From Kluyvera ascorbata ATCC 33433 (lineage in GTDB: Bacteria; Pseudomonadota; Gammaproteobacteria; Enterobacterales; Enterobacteriaceae): a DNA stretch of 64,000 bases. The DNA is taken from the NCBI RefSeq assembly GCF_000735365.1, contig NZ_JMPL01000008.1, forward strand, positions 1 through 64,000, given 5' to 3'. The translations under genes and the position numbers were made by a program. Below are positions 28,479 through 37,566 of this stretch, in pieces. The notes under the pieces were generated by a model, which was not told where the DNA came from, did not search any database, and saw only the letters and a list, made by a program, of their open reading frames with translations. The stretch's first letter is position 1. Each line of letters starts with the position of its first letter.

Positions 28479-30797
28479 ATGAAAAAATTAACCATCGGTT
28501 TAATTGGTAATCCTAATTCCGGCAAGACAACCTTATTTAACCAGCTCACCGGCGCGCGCCAGCGCGTGGGCAACTGGGCCGGGGTAACGGTTGAGCGTAA
28601 AGAAGGTGCATTCTCCACCACCGATCATCAGGTCACCCTCGTCGACCTGCCGGGCACCTACTCGCTGACCACCATTTCGTCGCAAACCTCGCTGGATGAG
28701 CAGATTGCCTGTCACTACATTCTGAGCGGCGATGCCGACCTGCTGATTAACGTGGTCGATGCCTCCAACCTCGAACGTAACCTTTACCTGACGCTGCAAC
28801 TTCTCGAACTGGGCATTCCGTGCGTGGTGGCGCTGAACATGCTCGACATTGCCGAGAAACAGCAAATCCGCATCGACGTGGATGCGCTCTCTGCCCGCCT
28901 CGGCTGTCCGGTTGTACCGCTGGTTTCCACCCGCGCTCGCGGAATTGAAGCGCTGAAAATGGCCATTGACCGCCATCAGGGCAATGAGTCAATTGAGCTG
29001 GTGCACTACCCGCAGCCGCTGCTGCGCGAAGCCGATAACCTGGCAAAAGAGATGTCGCAGGAAATCCCTGAACGTCAACGCCACTGGCTGGGTATGCAGA
29101 TGCTCGAAGGTGATATCTATAGCAGCGCCTACGCCGGAGATGCCGCACACAAGCTGGACGTTTCCCTGGCGCATCTTAGCGAAGAGATGGACGACCCCGC
29201 GCTGCACATCGCCGACGCACGCTACCAGAGCATTGCCGCGATTTGCGATGCCGTCAGCAACACCCTGACCGCCGAGCCAAGCCGCTTCACCGCCGCGATG
29301 GATAGAATCGTCCTCAACCGCGTGCTGGGCCTGCCGATTTTCCTATTCGTGATGTACCTGATGTTCTTGCTGGCGATTAACATCGGCGGTGCGTTGCAGC
29401 CAATCTTCGACGGCGGCTCCGTTGCCATCTTTATCCACGGTATTCAATGGATTGGCTACCAGCTGCATTTCCCGGACTGGCTGACGGTCTTCCTGGCGCA
29501 GGGTATCGGTGGCGGTATCAACACCGTGCTGCCGCTCGTGCCGCAAATCGGCATGATGTACCTGTTCCTCTCCTTCCTTGAGGACTCCGGGTACATGGCG
29601 CGCGCCGCATTCGTCATGGACCGTCTGATGCAGTCTCTGGGTCTGCCGGGTAAATCGTTCGTACCGCTGATCGTCGGCTTCGGCTGTAACGTGCCATCGG
29701 TCATGGGCGCACGTACCCTCGATGCCCCGCGTGAACGTCTGATGACCATCATGATGGCGCCGTTTATGTCCTGCGGCGCGCGTCTGGCTATCTTCGCCGT
29801 CTTCGCCGCCGCCTTCTTCGGCCAGGGCGGAGCGCTGGTGGTCTTCTCCCTGTACGTGCTGGGTATTGTTATCGCCATCCTGACCGGCCTGATGCTCAAA
29901 TACACCATCATGCGCGGCGAAGCGTCTCCGTTCGTGATGGAACTGCCGGTGTACCACGTACCGCACATTAAGAGCCTGATTATCCAGACCTGGCAGCGCC
30001 TGAAAGGCTTCGTACTGCGCGCCGGTAAAGTTATCGTTATCGTCAGTATCTTCCTGAGCGCGCTGAACAGCTTCTCGTTCAGCGGCAAAATCGTCGACAA
30101 CATCAACGATTCCGCACTGGCCTCCGTCAGCCGCGCGATCACCCCGGTGTTTAAACCAATTGGCGTGCATGATGATAACTGGCAGGCCACCGTGGGTCTG
30201 TTTACCGGTGCGATGGCGAAAGAAGTGGTGGTCGGTACGCTGAACACCCTCTACACCGCCGAAAACATTCAGAACGAAGAGTTTAATCCACAGGAGTTCA
30301 GCCTCGGTGAAGAGCTGCTCGCCGCAGCGGATGAAACCTGGCAAGGGCTGAAAGACACCTTTAGTCTGAGCGTACTGGCTAACCCAATCGAAGCCAGTAA
30401 AGGCGACGGTAATATGGAAACCGGTGCCATGGGCGTGATGAGCAGTAAATTCGGCAGCGCGGCAGCAGCCTACAGCTACCTGATTTTCGTTCTGCTCTAT
30501 GTTCCGTGCATCTCGGTGATGGGGGCGATTGCCCGTGAGTCGAGCCGCGGCTGGATGACCTTCTCCATTCTGTGGGGTCTGAACATCGCCTACTCACTGT
30601 CTACGCTGTACTACCAGGCGGTGAGCTTCAGCCAGCACCCACGCTACAGCCTGGTGTGCATCCTGGCGGTGATTCTGTTCAACGTGGTGGTGATTGGTCT
30701 GCTGCGCCGTGCCCGTAGCCGGGTGGATGTCTCCCTGCTGGCGACAAGCAAAACCCCGACCTCCTGCTGCTCTAGCCCGGCAGGCGATTGTCACTAG
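28479..30797 (+). CDS. feoB: Ferrous iron transporter FeoB
   Basis: Inner-membrane Fe(II) permease with an N-terminal GTPase. The 772-residue protein has G1 GNPNSGKT (10-17), G3 DLPG (56-59) and G4 NMLD (120-123), a helical spacer, and a membrane part from about 275 with the two Gate motifs ([15 protein letters not shown] and [13 protein letters not shown]) containing the cysteines proposed to bind iron. The C-terminus ends in a CCSS stretch. E. coli FeoB is 773 residues. The stop is 8 nt before feoC. Confidence 0.98.
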   Translation: MKKLTIGLIGNPNSGKTTLFNQLTGARQRVGNWAGVTVERKEGAFSTTDHQVTLVDLPGTYSLTTISSQTSLDEQIACHYILSGDADLLINVVDASNLERNLYLTLQLLELGIPCVVALNMLDIAEKQQIRIDVDALSARLGCPVVPLVSTRARGIEALKMAIDRHQGNESIELVHYPQPLLREADNLAKEMSQEIPERQRHWLGMQMLEGDIYSSAYAGDAAHKLDVSLAHLSEEMDDPALHIADARYQSIAAICDAVSNTLTAEPSRFTAAMDRIVLNRVLGLPIFLFVMYLMFLLAINIGGALQPIFDGGSVAIFIHGIQWIGYQLHFPDWLTVFLAQGIGGGINTVLPLVPQIGMMYLFLSFLEDSGYMARAAFVMDRLMQSLGLPGKSFVPLIVGFGCNVPSVMGARTLDAPRERLMTIMMAPFMSCGARLAIFAVFAAAFFGQGGALVVFSLYVLGIVIAILTGLMLKYTIMRGEASPFVMELPVYHVPHIKSLIIQTWQRLKGFVLRAGKVIVIVSIFLSALNSFSFSGKIVDNINDSALASVSRAITPVFKPIGVHDDNWQATVGLFTGAMAKEVVVGTLNTLYTAENIQNEEFNPQEFSLGEELLAAADETWQGLKDTFSLSVLANPIEASKGDGNMETGAMGVMSSKFGSAAAAYSYLIFVLLYVPCISVMGAIARESSRGWMTFSILWGLNIAYSLSTLYYQAVSFSQHPRYSLVCILAVILFNVVVIGLLRRARSRVDVSLLATSKTPTSCCSSPAGDCH

Positions 30798-30805
30798 GAG
30801 TCAAC

Positions 30806-31042
30806 ATGGCATCATTGATTGAAGTACGCGATATGCTGGCATTGCAGGGACGCATGGAAGCTTCACAGCTCAGCGCCCAACTGCATACGCCGCAGCCGCT
30901 GATCGATGCCATGCTGAGTCGCCTGGAAGCCATGGGGAAAGTCATGAAAATTGACGAAGAACCTGATGGATGTCTGACCGGTAGTTGTAAAAGCTGCCCG
31001 GAAGGAAAAGCCTGCTTACGTCAGTGGTGGGCGCTACGCTAA
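30806..31042 (+). CDS. feoC: FeoC, [Fe-S] winged-helix regulator
   Basis: Small protein found next to feoB in gamma-proteobacteria; Klebsiella FeoC protects FeoB from FtsH under anaerobiosis. The 78-residue product has a winged-helix part (about 1-50) and cysteines 56, 61, 64 and 70 in the C-x4-C-x2-C-x5-C arrangement that binds an iron-sulfur cluster. The ATG at 30806, preceded by TAGGAG, gives the exact E. coli length; an earlier start overlaps feoB and lacks a site. Confidence 0.96.
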   Translation: MASLIEVRDMLALQGRMEASQLSAQLHTPQPLIDAMLSRLEAMGKVMKIDEEPDGCLTGSCKSCPEGKACLRQWWALR

Positions 31043-31047
31043 AACGT

Positions 31048-31075
31048 ATTCCCGGCGTGAACAAACGCCGGGAAT
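31048..31075. terminator. Hairpin between feoC and the DUF1471 gene
   Basis: ATTCCCGGCGT-gaacaa-ACGCCGGGAAT: perfect 11-bp arms around a 6-nt loop, between convergent genes. There is no T-run, so termination strength is uncertain; it may act as a bidirectional mRNA end. Confidence 0.6.
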
Positions 31076-31091
31076 AACATGTTCGACCGAC

Positions 31092-31361
31092 TTACTTATA
31101 GACGTCCGCATTACCGTGAACGGTTTTCTCGTTCTTCTCACCCGCAATGATCACATAGTACTTGCCGCCCAGCTCATCCGCCTTTTTAGACAGATCGTGT
31201 TTAGCATCCATTGGCGAGGTCGTGTTTGACGTGGTGATGTTACCGATTTTAGTCAGATTCATCTTAGCAACGTCTTCTTTAGTGATTTCCTTGGCCGCAA
31301 ATGCACCAAATGAAAGCGAACCGATAACCAGAGATGCAACAATACCTGTAACGAGTTTCAT
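31092..31361 (-). CDS. DUF1471 (YdgH/BhsA/McbA family) periplasmic protein
   Basis: Small exported protein of the DUF1471 family, whose members respond to stress, metals or biofilm growth. The 89-residue product has a signal peptide (MKLVTGIVASLVIGSLSFG..., likely cut after AFA at residue 22) and a mature DUF1471 domain (EITKEDVAKMNLTKIGNI ... GGKYYVIIAG). The start at 31361 follows GGAGTGTAGGCCT on the minus strand; an ATG 5 codons upstream is less well placed. It occupies the interval where E. coli has rpnA (yhgA), so it is a species-specific insert in a conserved backbone. Which family member it is cannot be told. Confidence 0.85.
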   Translation of the reverse strand: MKLVTGIVASLVIGSLSFGAFAAKEITKEDVAKMNLTKIGNITTSNTTSPMDAKHDLSKKADELGGKYYVIIAGEKNEKTVHGNADVYK

Positions 31362-31470
31362 AGGCCTACACTCCATTCAGTTATTTTCGTAGGTGACAGT
31401 GGCCCGCCGAAATAGCCAGCCACCGTAACAAGTTAAGTATTGCTACAAATTTGCCATTTACCACGTCAGG

Positions 31471-32253
31471 CTAAAAATAATTCCGTAAGCGTTGTTTGAG
31501 CGCCAGCAACGGTTCGCAGAATGCCTGCGGATGCGAAATAAACGGCGCATGAGCCGCCTTATCAAACACCAGCGATTCGCTCTGCGGCCACTGGGCATCC
31601 AGCAGCGGTACAATTTTTCTTGGAACCAATCCATCAAGCCGACCGTATAGACGCAGGAACGGTACCGTCAGCGCGGCGAGCGGCTGGCGCAGGTCAGCGG
31701 TTTTAAGGATCTCCAGCCCGCCGTTCAGTACCTCGGAAGAGGGCATCGGCAGGGATAGCACCGTCTGCTTCAGCGCACGGGCATCCTGACGGGCGCTTTC
31801 AGTGCCCAGCGTTTGCAGCGCCAGGAAACGCTCTACGGTGCGCTGGAAGTCTTCGCTAAGCTGTTGCTGGAACCCGCCGAGCACCTCAGGCTTAATGCCC
31901 GGCCACTCTTCATGCGCGCTAAAACATGGTGACGATGCGACGGTGACCAGCGCCTCAACGCGTTCCGGGTGGCGTAATGCCACTTCGCTTGCCACCAGTC
32001 CTCCCAGGCTCCAGCCAAGCCAGATAGCCTTTGCTGGCGCTTTTTCCAGCACGCGATCGGCCATCTCTTCCAGCGAAAGTGCACCAAATCCGCCGCTGCG
32101 ACCATAGCCCGGTAGGTCGACCAGATGCAGCGTAAAATGCGCGCCTAATTCCGGCGTGATGCAATCCCAGACCTGGGCATTCAGCCCCCATCCGTGCAGC
32201 AGCACAAGATGACAATTTCCTTCGCCCGTGGTTTGCCACCAGATGTCGTTCAT
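31471..32253 (-). CDS. bioH: Pimeloyl-ACP methyl ester carboxylesterase
   Basis: Removes the methyl group from pimeloyl-ACP methyl ester so that biotin synthesis can proceed. The 260-residue alpha/beta hydrolase has the oxyanion segment LLHGWG, the nucleophile Ser82 in GWSLGG, and the acid and base residues Asp207 and His235, all at the known positions. E. coli BioH is 256 residues. Divergent from gntX by 38 bp, as in E. coli. Confidence 0.97.
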   Translation of the reverse strand: MNDIWWQTTGEGNCHLVLLHGWGLNAQVWDCITPELGAHFTLHLVDLPGYGRSGGFGALSLEEMADRVLEKAPAKAIWLGWSLGGLVASEVALRHPERVEALVTVASSPCFSAHEEWPGIKPEVLGGFQQQLSEDFQRTVERFLALQTLGTESARQDARALKQTVLSLPMPSSEVLNGGLEILKTADLRQPLAALTVPFLRLYGRLDGLVPRKIVPLLDAQWPQSESLVFDKAAHAPFISHPQAFCEPLLALKQRLRNYF

Positions 32254-32291
32254 CAGCTATTGTTCTCGTTTTATCAGTTCAGGAGGCGATT

Positions 32292-32966
32292 ATGCTAACA
32301 GTCCACGGCTCGTGCTGGCTATGCAAAATGCCGCTGGCGCTACCGGCGTGGGGTATCTGCTCGCGCTGTACCGGCGCGGTCACTCTAAGGATGTGTCTTT
32401 GTCCGCAGTGCGGGTTACCTTCAGCCGACAGAAACGTCCCCTGCGGACGCTGCTTGCAAAAACCGCCGCCCTGGCAACGGCTGGTCGCGATTAACGACTA
32501 TCAACCGCCGCTCAGTACCTTGATTCATCACTTCAAGTTTAGCGGTCAGCCAGAGCTTGCTCCTGCACTGGCGCGCCTACTGCTGCTGGCCGTGCGGCAA
32601 AACGCCATGCGACCTATACCGCAACAGCTTATCAGCGTGCCGCTGTGGCAACGCCGTCACTGGCGTCGGGGGTATAACCAGAGCGAGCTGCTCTGCCAGG
32701 CGCTGGCAAAATGGCTGCCCTGTGAGTTCAACTCGCGCGCGCTTACCCGTACCCGGCCAACGGCCACGCAGCATCAGCTCAGCGCGCGGCTGCGCAAGCA
32801 GAACCTGAAAAATGCGTTCCAGCTTGAATTACCGGTTCAGGGTCGCCATATGGTTGTTGTGGATGATGTCGTCACCACAGGCAGCACCGTTGCCGAGATT
32901 TCCCGGCTTCTTTTGCGAAATGGCGCGGCGAGCGTTCAGGTATGGTGTCTGTGTCGCACCTTGTAG
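32292..32966 (+). CDS. gntX: GntX/ComF-family phosphoribosyltransferase-like protein
   Basis: ComF homologue needed in E. coli for use of DNA as a nutrient. The 224-residue protein has an N-terminal zinc-finger-like part with CxxC pairs (8/11, 23/26, 37/40, 51/54) and a phosphoribosyltransferase-type PRPP motif VVVDDVVTTGST near residue 195. AGGAGG precedes the ATG. E. coli GntX is 227 residues. Its function goes with hofMNOPQ 22 kb away; both are intact. The old link to gluconate is by location only. Confidence 0.95.
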   Translation: MLTVHGSCWLCKMPLALPAWGICSRCTGAVTLRMCLCPQCGLPSADRNVPCGRCLQKPPPWQRLVAINDYQPPLSTLIHHFKFSGQPELAPALARLLLLAVRQNAMRPIPQQLISVPLWQRRHWRRGYNQSELLCQALAKWLPCEFNSRALTRTRPTATQHQLSARLRKQNLKNAFQLELPVQGRHMVVVDDVVTTGSTVAEISRLLLRNGAASVQVWCLCRTL

Positions 32967-33024
32967 ACCCCCATCTATGGGCGTATTATAACCAACTAAA
33001 GTAGTCAACTATTAGGTCAAAGCT

Positions 33025-33600
33025 ATGATCCGTATTTCCGATACTGCGCAAGCGCACTTTGCCAAACTTCTGCAAAATCAGGAAGAAGGGACACAGATCC
33101 GTGTATTTGTGATTAACCCTGGTACGCCTAACGCAGAATGCGGCGTTTCTTATTGCCCGCCGGATGCGGTGGAAGCAAGTGATACTGCCCTGAAATTTGA
33201 ACAGCTCACCGCCTATGTCGACGAGCTGAGCGCTCCGTATCTGGAAGATGCGGAAATTGATTTCGTCACCGATCAGCTGGGTTCTCAGCTGACCCTGAAA
33301 GCGCCAAACGCGAAAATGCGTAAAGTGTCCGACGATGCACCGCTGATGGAGCGCGTTGAATACATGCTGCAGTCGCAGGTGAACCCTCAGCTGGCTGGCC
33401 ACGGTGGTCGCGTGTCGCTGATGGAAATCACCGACGACGGCTACGCCATCCTGCAATTTGGCGGCGGCTGTAACGGTTGTTCAATGATTGATGTCACCCT
33501 GAAAGACGGTATCGAAAAGCAGCTGCTGGCTGAATTCCCGGAACTGAAAGGCGTGCGCGATCTGACCGAGCACCAGCGCGGCGAGCACTCTTACTACTAA
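33025..33600 (+). CDS. nfuA: Fe-S biogenesis protein NfuA
   Basis: Carrier that receives a [4Fe-4S] cluster and passes it to target enzymes, important under oxidative stress and iron limitation. The 191-residue protein has a degenerate A-type N-terminal domain (about 1-95) and a C-terminal Nfu domain with the cluster ligands Cys149 and Cys152 (GGGCNGCSM). Length equals E. coli NfuA. It lies 58 bp after gntX. Confidence 0.98.
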   Translation: MIRISDTAQAHFAKLLQNQEEGTQIRVFVINPGTPNAECGVSYCPPDAVEASDTALKFEQLTAYVDELSAPYLEDAEIDFVTDQLGSQLTLKAPNAKMRKVSDDAPLMERVEYMLQSQVNPQLAGHGGRVSLMEITDDGYAILQFGGGCNGCSMIDVTLKDGIEKQLLAEFPELKGVRDLTEHQRGEHSYY

Positions 33601-33616
33601 GTTCGCTCCGCGCTCA

Positions 33617-33690
33617 TCCCCGGCGGCGCTTCGCTTGGCCGGGCTACCTATGTTTGTAGCCCGGACGAGGCGTTTACGCCGACCCTGGGG
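33617..33690. repeat. Paired REP-like element after nfuA
   Basis: CCCCGGCGGCGCTTCGCTTG with GGCCGGGCTAC, then GTAGCCCGGACGAGGCGTTT with ACGCC: two units in inverted orientation separated by a few bases. It lies between nfuA and the gntT control region. Confidence 0.8.
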
Positions 33691-33833
33691 ATGTACTACC
33701 CACTCACGACATCATGTTACCGCGCAACATTCCTCGCAAATTCCCGCTCAACGCACTGCAATAACCCTACCAATAATTTGACTACCGTCGCAGATTTCAC
33801 ATTTCCATGCTCAGGGTTATTCTCAATCTCCAC

Positions 33834-33849
33834 ATGTTACCCGTATCAT
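33834..33849. promoter_or_regulatory. GntR operator 1 of gntT
   Basis: ATGTTA-CCCG-TATCAT fits the GntR operator ATGTTA-N4-TAACAT at 11 of 12 positions. It lies about 170 bp before gntT. In E. coli GntR represses gntT from two such sites until gluconate is present. Confidence 0.75.
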
Positions 33850-33980
33850 CGCAACACACACCACCGCGTTAAATAAATAGCCAGCTATTCTTTGCTGAGT
33901 CATACAACATCAAGGTGGCGTGGAGAAGTCAGTACCTATTCCCTCTGTAGGGGCAATTGGACGTTGTCGCAACAACAGTG

Positions 33981-33996
33981 ACGTTACCCATAACAA
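33981..33996. promoter_or_regulatory. GntR operator 2 of gntT
   Basis: ACGTTA-CCCA-TAACAA matches the GntR operator at 10 of 12 positions and ends 19 bp before the gntT start. The two sites are about 147 bp apart, compatible with looping; this is inferred from the E. coli arrangement. Confidence 0.7.
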
Positions 33997-34015
33997 ATTA
34001 AAGGCTGGATAAATT

Positions 34016-35332
34016 ATGCCATTAATCATCGTAGCTATCGGGGTTATCCTCTTATTACTGCTGATGATCCGTTTCAAAATGAACGGGTTTATCGCTCTGG
34101 TTCTGGTGGCTCTGGCCGTCGGGCTAATGCAGGGCATGCCCCTGGACAAAGTTATCGTCTCCATTAAAAACGGCGTCGGCGGCACCCTCGGCAGCCTGGC
34201 GCTGATTATGGGCTTCGGCGCCATGCTCGGTAAGATGCTGGCAGACTGCGGCGGCGCACAGCGTATCGCCACCACCCTTATCGACAAATTTGGTCGTAAG
34301 CACATTCAGTGGGCCGTCGTCCTGACCGGCTTCACCGTCGGCTTCGCGCTGTTCTATGAAGTGGGCTTCGTACTGCTGCTGCCGCTGGTATTCACCATCG
34401 CCGCTAACGCACGTATTCCGCTGCTGTACGTTGGTGTGCCAATGGCCGCGGCGCTCTCCGTGACCCACGGCTTCCTGCCGCCGCACCCGGGCCCTACGGC
34501 TATCGCCACCATCTTCCACGCGGATATGGGTAAAACCCTGCTGTACGGTACGCTGCTGGCCATCCCAACCGTGATCCTGGCGGGCCCGGTTTATGCGCGC
34601 TGCCTGAAAAGCATCGACAAGCCAATCCCGGAAGGTCTGCACAACCCGAAAACCTTCACCGATGCAGAGATGCCGTCCTTCGGCGTGAGCGTCTGGACCT
34701 CTCTGGTGCCGGTCATCCTGATGGCGCTGCGCGCTATCGCTGAAATGGTGCTGCCAAAGGGCCACGCCCTGCTGCCCGCCGCTGAGTTCTTCGGCGACCC
34801 GGTGATGGCAACTCTGATTGCAGTGCTGATTGCTATCTTCACCTTCGGCCTGAACCGTGGCCGTTCTATGGATGACATCAACGATACGCTGATCTCCTCC
34901 ATTAAAATTATCGCCATGATGCTGCTGATCATCGGTGGTGGCGGTGCCTTCAAGCAGGTACTGGTCGACTCCGGTGTTGATAAGTACATCGCGTCTATCA
35001 TGCACGAGTCCAACGTTTCTCCGCTGTTTATGGCCTGGTCTATCGCCGCCGTGCTGCGTATTGCGCTGGGTTCTGCCACCGTTGCCGCTATTACCGCTGG
35101 CGGTATCGCCGCGCCGCTGATTGCCACCACCGGGGTTAGCCCTGAGCTGATGGTTATCGCCGTCGGTTCCGGCTCCGTTATCTTCTCCCACGTGAACGAT
35201 CCAGGCTTCTGGCTGTTCAAGGAGTACTTCAACCTGACCATTGGTGAGACCATCAAGTCCTGGTCGATGCTGGAAACCATTATCTCGGTTTGCGGTCTGG
35301 TAGGTTGTCTGCTGCTGGGGATGGTGGTGTAA
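34016..35332 (+). CDS. gntT: High-affinity gluconate permease GntT
   Basis: Proton-driven gluconate importer of the GntP family. The 438-residue, roughly 12-span protein has the family stretches LIMGFGAMLGKMLADCGGAQ, THGFLPPHPGPTAIA and ALGSATVAAITAGG. Length is identical to E. coli GntT. It is preceded by two GntR-like operators and followed by a repeat and a terminator shared with malQ. The window's other family member, gntU, is a low-affinity paralogue at the right edge. Confidence 0.97.
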   Translation: MPLIIVAIGVILLLLLMIRFKMNGFIALVLVALAVGLMQGMPLDKVIVSIKNGVGGTLGSLALIMGFGAMLGKMLADCGGAQRIATTLIDKFGRKHIQWAVVLTGFTVGFALFYEVGFVLLLPLVFTIAANARIPLLYVGVPMAAALSVTHGFLPPHPGPTAIATIFHADMGKTLLYGTLLAIPTVILAGPVYARCLKSIDKPIPEGLHNPKTFTDAEMPSFGVSVWTSLVPVILMALRAIAEMVLPKGHALLPAAEFFGDPVMATLIAVLIAIFTFGLNRGRSMDDINDTLISSIKIIAMMLLIIGGGGAFKQVLVDSGVDKYIASIMHESNVSPLFMAWSIAAVLRIALGSATVAAITAGGIAAPLIATTGVSPELMVIAVGSGSVIFSHVNDPGFWLFKEYFNLTIGETIKSWSMLETIISVCGLVGCLLLGMVV

Positions 35333-35340
35333 CGCTGCAT

Positions 35341-35418
35341 TCCCGCCGTCGCTCCGCTCGTCCGGGCTACCGTTACGGTCGTAGCCCGGACGAGGTGCAA
35401 TAGCACCGACTCCGGGGA
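35341..35418. repeat. Paired REP-like element after gntT
   Basis: TCCCGCCGTCGCTCCGCTCG with TCCGGGCTAC and GTAGCCCGGACGAGGTGCAA with a CACCGACTCCGGGGA end, in inverted orientation. It lies between the convergent genes gntT and malQ, just before their shared terminator. Confidence 0.8.
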
Positions 35419-35438
35419 GGTTCAGAAACAACAGATAC

Positions 35439-35470
35439 AAAAACGCCGGGGAAATCCCCGGCGTTTTTCT
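35439..35470. terminator. Bidirectional terminator between gntT and malQ
   Basis: AAAAACGCCGGGG-AAAT-CCCCGGCGTTTTT: a 9-bp GC-rich stem with A-run on the left and T-run on the right, so it works as an intrinsic terminator for both convergent genes. Confidence 0.92.
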
Positions 35471-35472
35471 TT

Positions 35473-37557
35473 TTACTTCTTCTTACTCGCCGCTTTCCGC
35501 CGCTTGTCCAAATCCTTAATCAGCTTGTTCACCCCGTCATCGGCAAACATCGCCTCCAGCGAAGTGGAGAGCTTGCGTCGCCAGTTCGGATATTCAGAGC
35601 TGGTACCAGGGATGTTGACCGGGCTGGACATCTGCAGCCAGTCTTCCGGCTGAAGCCCAAGCAGCGCGCTGTTGCTGTCGGCGATATAGCGTTGCATTCC
35701 GCGACTCAGCGTTGCCGTCATCGACATCAATGACGCCTTATGCCCCGCACGTTTCGGCAGTGTGCCGTATTTATGCAATGCGTCCAGCAGCCCCTGCTTA
35801 GCCAGTTCACGATCCTGATACAGCCCGCGCAGCACGTCAGCGTCCGGGTAAAGCCCAAGCTGATTGCCGAGCGTCAGGTCGCCACTTTCCCAATAGCCGC
35901 GCAGCGTCGGCAGGTCGTGGGTGGTTGCCACGGCCATCGACTGCTCTGGATAGGCTTTCGGCGCGCGGAAGTTCTTCTCACTATCGTTTTCAAAGTAGAG
36001 CACTTTGTACGAGTAAACGCCGCTTTTGCGCAGCTTACCGACAATCTCCACCGGTACGGTGCCAAGGTCTTCGCCAATCACCATACAGCGATGACGTTTA
36101 CTCTCCAGCGCCAGAATCGACAGCAGCGCATCCACCGGATATTGCACGTAAGCCCCGTGATCGGCGGTTTCACCATACGGGATCCACCACAAACGCAGCA
36201 CCGACATCACGTGGTCAATACGTAGCGCGCCGCAGTTCTTCATGTTGGCACGCAGCAGTTCGATAAACGGCTCATAGGCACGCGCGGCGATGATATGCGG
36301 ATCCATCGGCGGCAGTCCCCAGTTTTGCCCCAGCGGGCCGAGGATATCCGGCGGCGCGCCTACGGAGGCTTTCAGGCAGTACAGCTCGCGGTCGCACCAG
36401 GTTTCCGCGCCGCCTTCAGCCACACCCACCGCCAGGTCGCGGTAGAGGCCAATCGGCATGGCATCGCTCTGGCTGGTCTCCCAGCAGTCGGCAAACTGGG
36501 TATACGCCAGCCATTGCAGCCACAGGTAGAAATCTATGTCATCGGCATGCTTCTTACAGAACGACTGCACGTCCGAGCTTTCAATATTCTGATACGCCTT
36601 CGGCCAGGCAGGCCAGCCCCAGCGCAGCTTATCTTCTTTCACCTGATGGGCGTGCAGCGCGTCATACGCCGCCTGCCAGTAAAGACTCTCCCCTTCTTTA
36701 TCGACAAAGTAACGGAAGGTCGCCATCTGCTCATCGTTGCGTTTGGCAAAGCGTTTCCACGCCATACGCAGCGCCGTCATTTTCAGTTCGGTCACCGCGG
36801 TGTAATCCACCTGCTCCACGTCGCGTGCCGCTTTCAACTTCTTCTGTGTTGCCGGCAGCTTCCACCATGCCTGCGCCTCGTCGCTCAGCGCAAAGTCTTC
36901 CACGGCGTTCACGTCGATATAGATAACGTTCATCCAGCGGCGCGAAGATGGACTATACGGGCTGGCGCTTTCCGGATTGGCCGGGTAGAGCGCATGAATC
37001 GGGTTGAGGCCGATAAACGACCCGCCGCGCTTCGCCACTTCCGGCAGCATCGCCTTCAGGTCGCCGAAGTCGCCGATACCCCAGTTTTTATCCGAACGCA
37101 GGGTGTAGAGCTGCACGCAGGCACCCCACAGCTTTTTCGCCTCTTTCAGCGGCTGCGGTTCATAACAACGTTCGGGAGCAATAATCGCCCGGCAGTGCCA
37201 GCGCTGATCGCCCTGGGTCAGGGTTAACGAGTGATACCCTTCCGGCAGCCGGGTCGGCAGGCTGAGCGTTTTACCGCCCGCCGCCTGGCCATGATACTGC
37301 TTGCCCTCTTCGGTGGTGAGGATCCAGCTAAACTCGCCCTTCCCCTCCACCGCCAGCGTCATCTTCTTACCATACGTCCAGACCATCACGTTGGGTATCG
37401 GCGTGGCCGCCACATCCGTGGCGGCGGTATGATGCATTGCGTCAAGCAAACGCCGTTTGGTGTCGGCACCAATAGACTGCGGCTTGCCGTGGGCATTGAT
37501 GTAATTTGGGCTAATACCCGCCGCTAGCGCGGCATTATCGAGGCGTTTGCTCTCCAT
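35473..37557 (-). CDS. malQ: 4-alpha-glucanotransferase (amylomaltase)
   Basis: Cytosolic GH77 enzyme that disproportionates maltose and maltodextrins, giving glucose and longer chains for MalP. The 694-residue protein has the GH77 blocks WGIGDFGDL, SPYSPSSRRW, LRIDHVM (nucleophile Asp) and GEDLGTVP (acid Glu), and HDLPT near the end. Length equals E. coli MalQ. It is 9 nt after malP in the malPQ operon and is expected to be under MalT. Confidence 0.97.
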   Translation of the reverse strand: MESKRLDNAALAAGISPNYINAHGKPQSIGADTKRRLLDAMHHTAATDVAATPIPNVMVWTYGKKMTLAVEGKGEFSWILTTEEGKQYHGQAAGGKTLSLPTRLPEGYHSLTLTQGDQRWHCRAIIAPERCYEPQPLKEAKKLWGACVQLYTLRSDKNWGIGDFGDLKAMLPEVAKRGGSFIGLNPIHALYPANPESASPYSPSSRRWMNVIYIDVNAVEDFALSDEAQAWWKLPATQKKLKAARDVEQVDYTAVTELKMTALRMAWKRFAKRNDEQMATFRYFVDKEGESLYWQAAYDALHAHQVKEDKLRWGWPAWPKAYQNIESSDVQSFCKKHADDIDFYLWLQWLAYTQFADCWETSQSDAMPIGLYRDLAVGVAEGGAETWCDRELYCLKASVGAPPDILGPLGQNWGLPPMDPHIIAARAYEPFIELLRANMKNCGALRIDHVMSVLRLWWIPYGETADHGAYVQYPVDALLSILALESKRHRCMVIGEDLGTVPVEIVGKLRKSGVYSYKVLYFENDSEKNFRAPKAYPEQSMAVATTHDLPTLRGYWESGDLTLGNQLGLYPDADVLRGLYQDRELAKQGLLDALHKYGTLPKRAGHKASLMSMTATLSRGMQRYIADSNSALLGLQPEDWLQMSSPVNIPGTSSEYPNWRRKLSTSLEAMFADDGVNKLIKDLDKRRKAASKKK

Positions 37558-37566
37558 GGCCTGTCC

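Larger units (their letters stand above)
33601..34015. other. nfuA-gntT intergenic region
   Basis: 415 bp: the paired repeat at 33617-33690, then the gntT control region with two GntR-like boxes (33834-33849, 33981-33996). A third, ATGTTA-CCGCG-CAACAT at 33714-33730, has a 5-nt centre instead of 4. A weak CRP-like half (TTTCACA, 33795-33801) is present but its partner half is poor. No gene was seen. Confidence 0.6.

Noticed and set aside
29343-30344. 333-codon minus-strand frame inside feoB
   Set aside because: Antisense to the FeoB membrane domain, without start signals or recognisable domains.
33786-33801. CRP site upstream of gntT
   Set aside because: The TCACA half is perfect, but the partner half (CGTCG) is poor, so the match is too weak to list as a feature.
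34124-35440. 438-codon open frame on the minus strand over gntT
   Set aside because: Antisense to the conserved permease and rich in Gln/Asp/His/Gly without any domain; it also crosses the repeat and terminator region.
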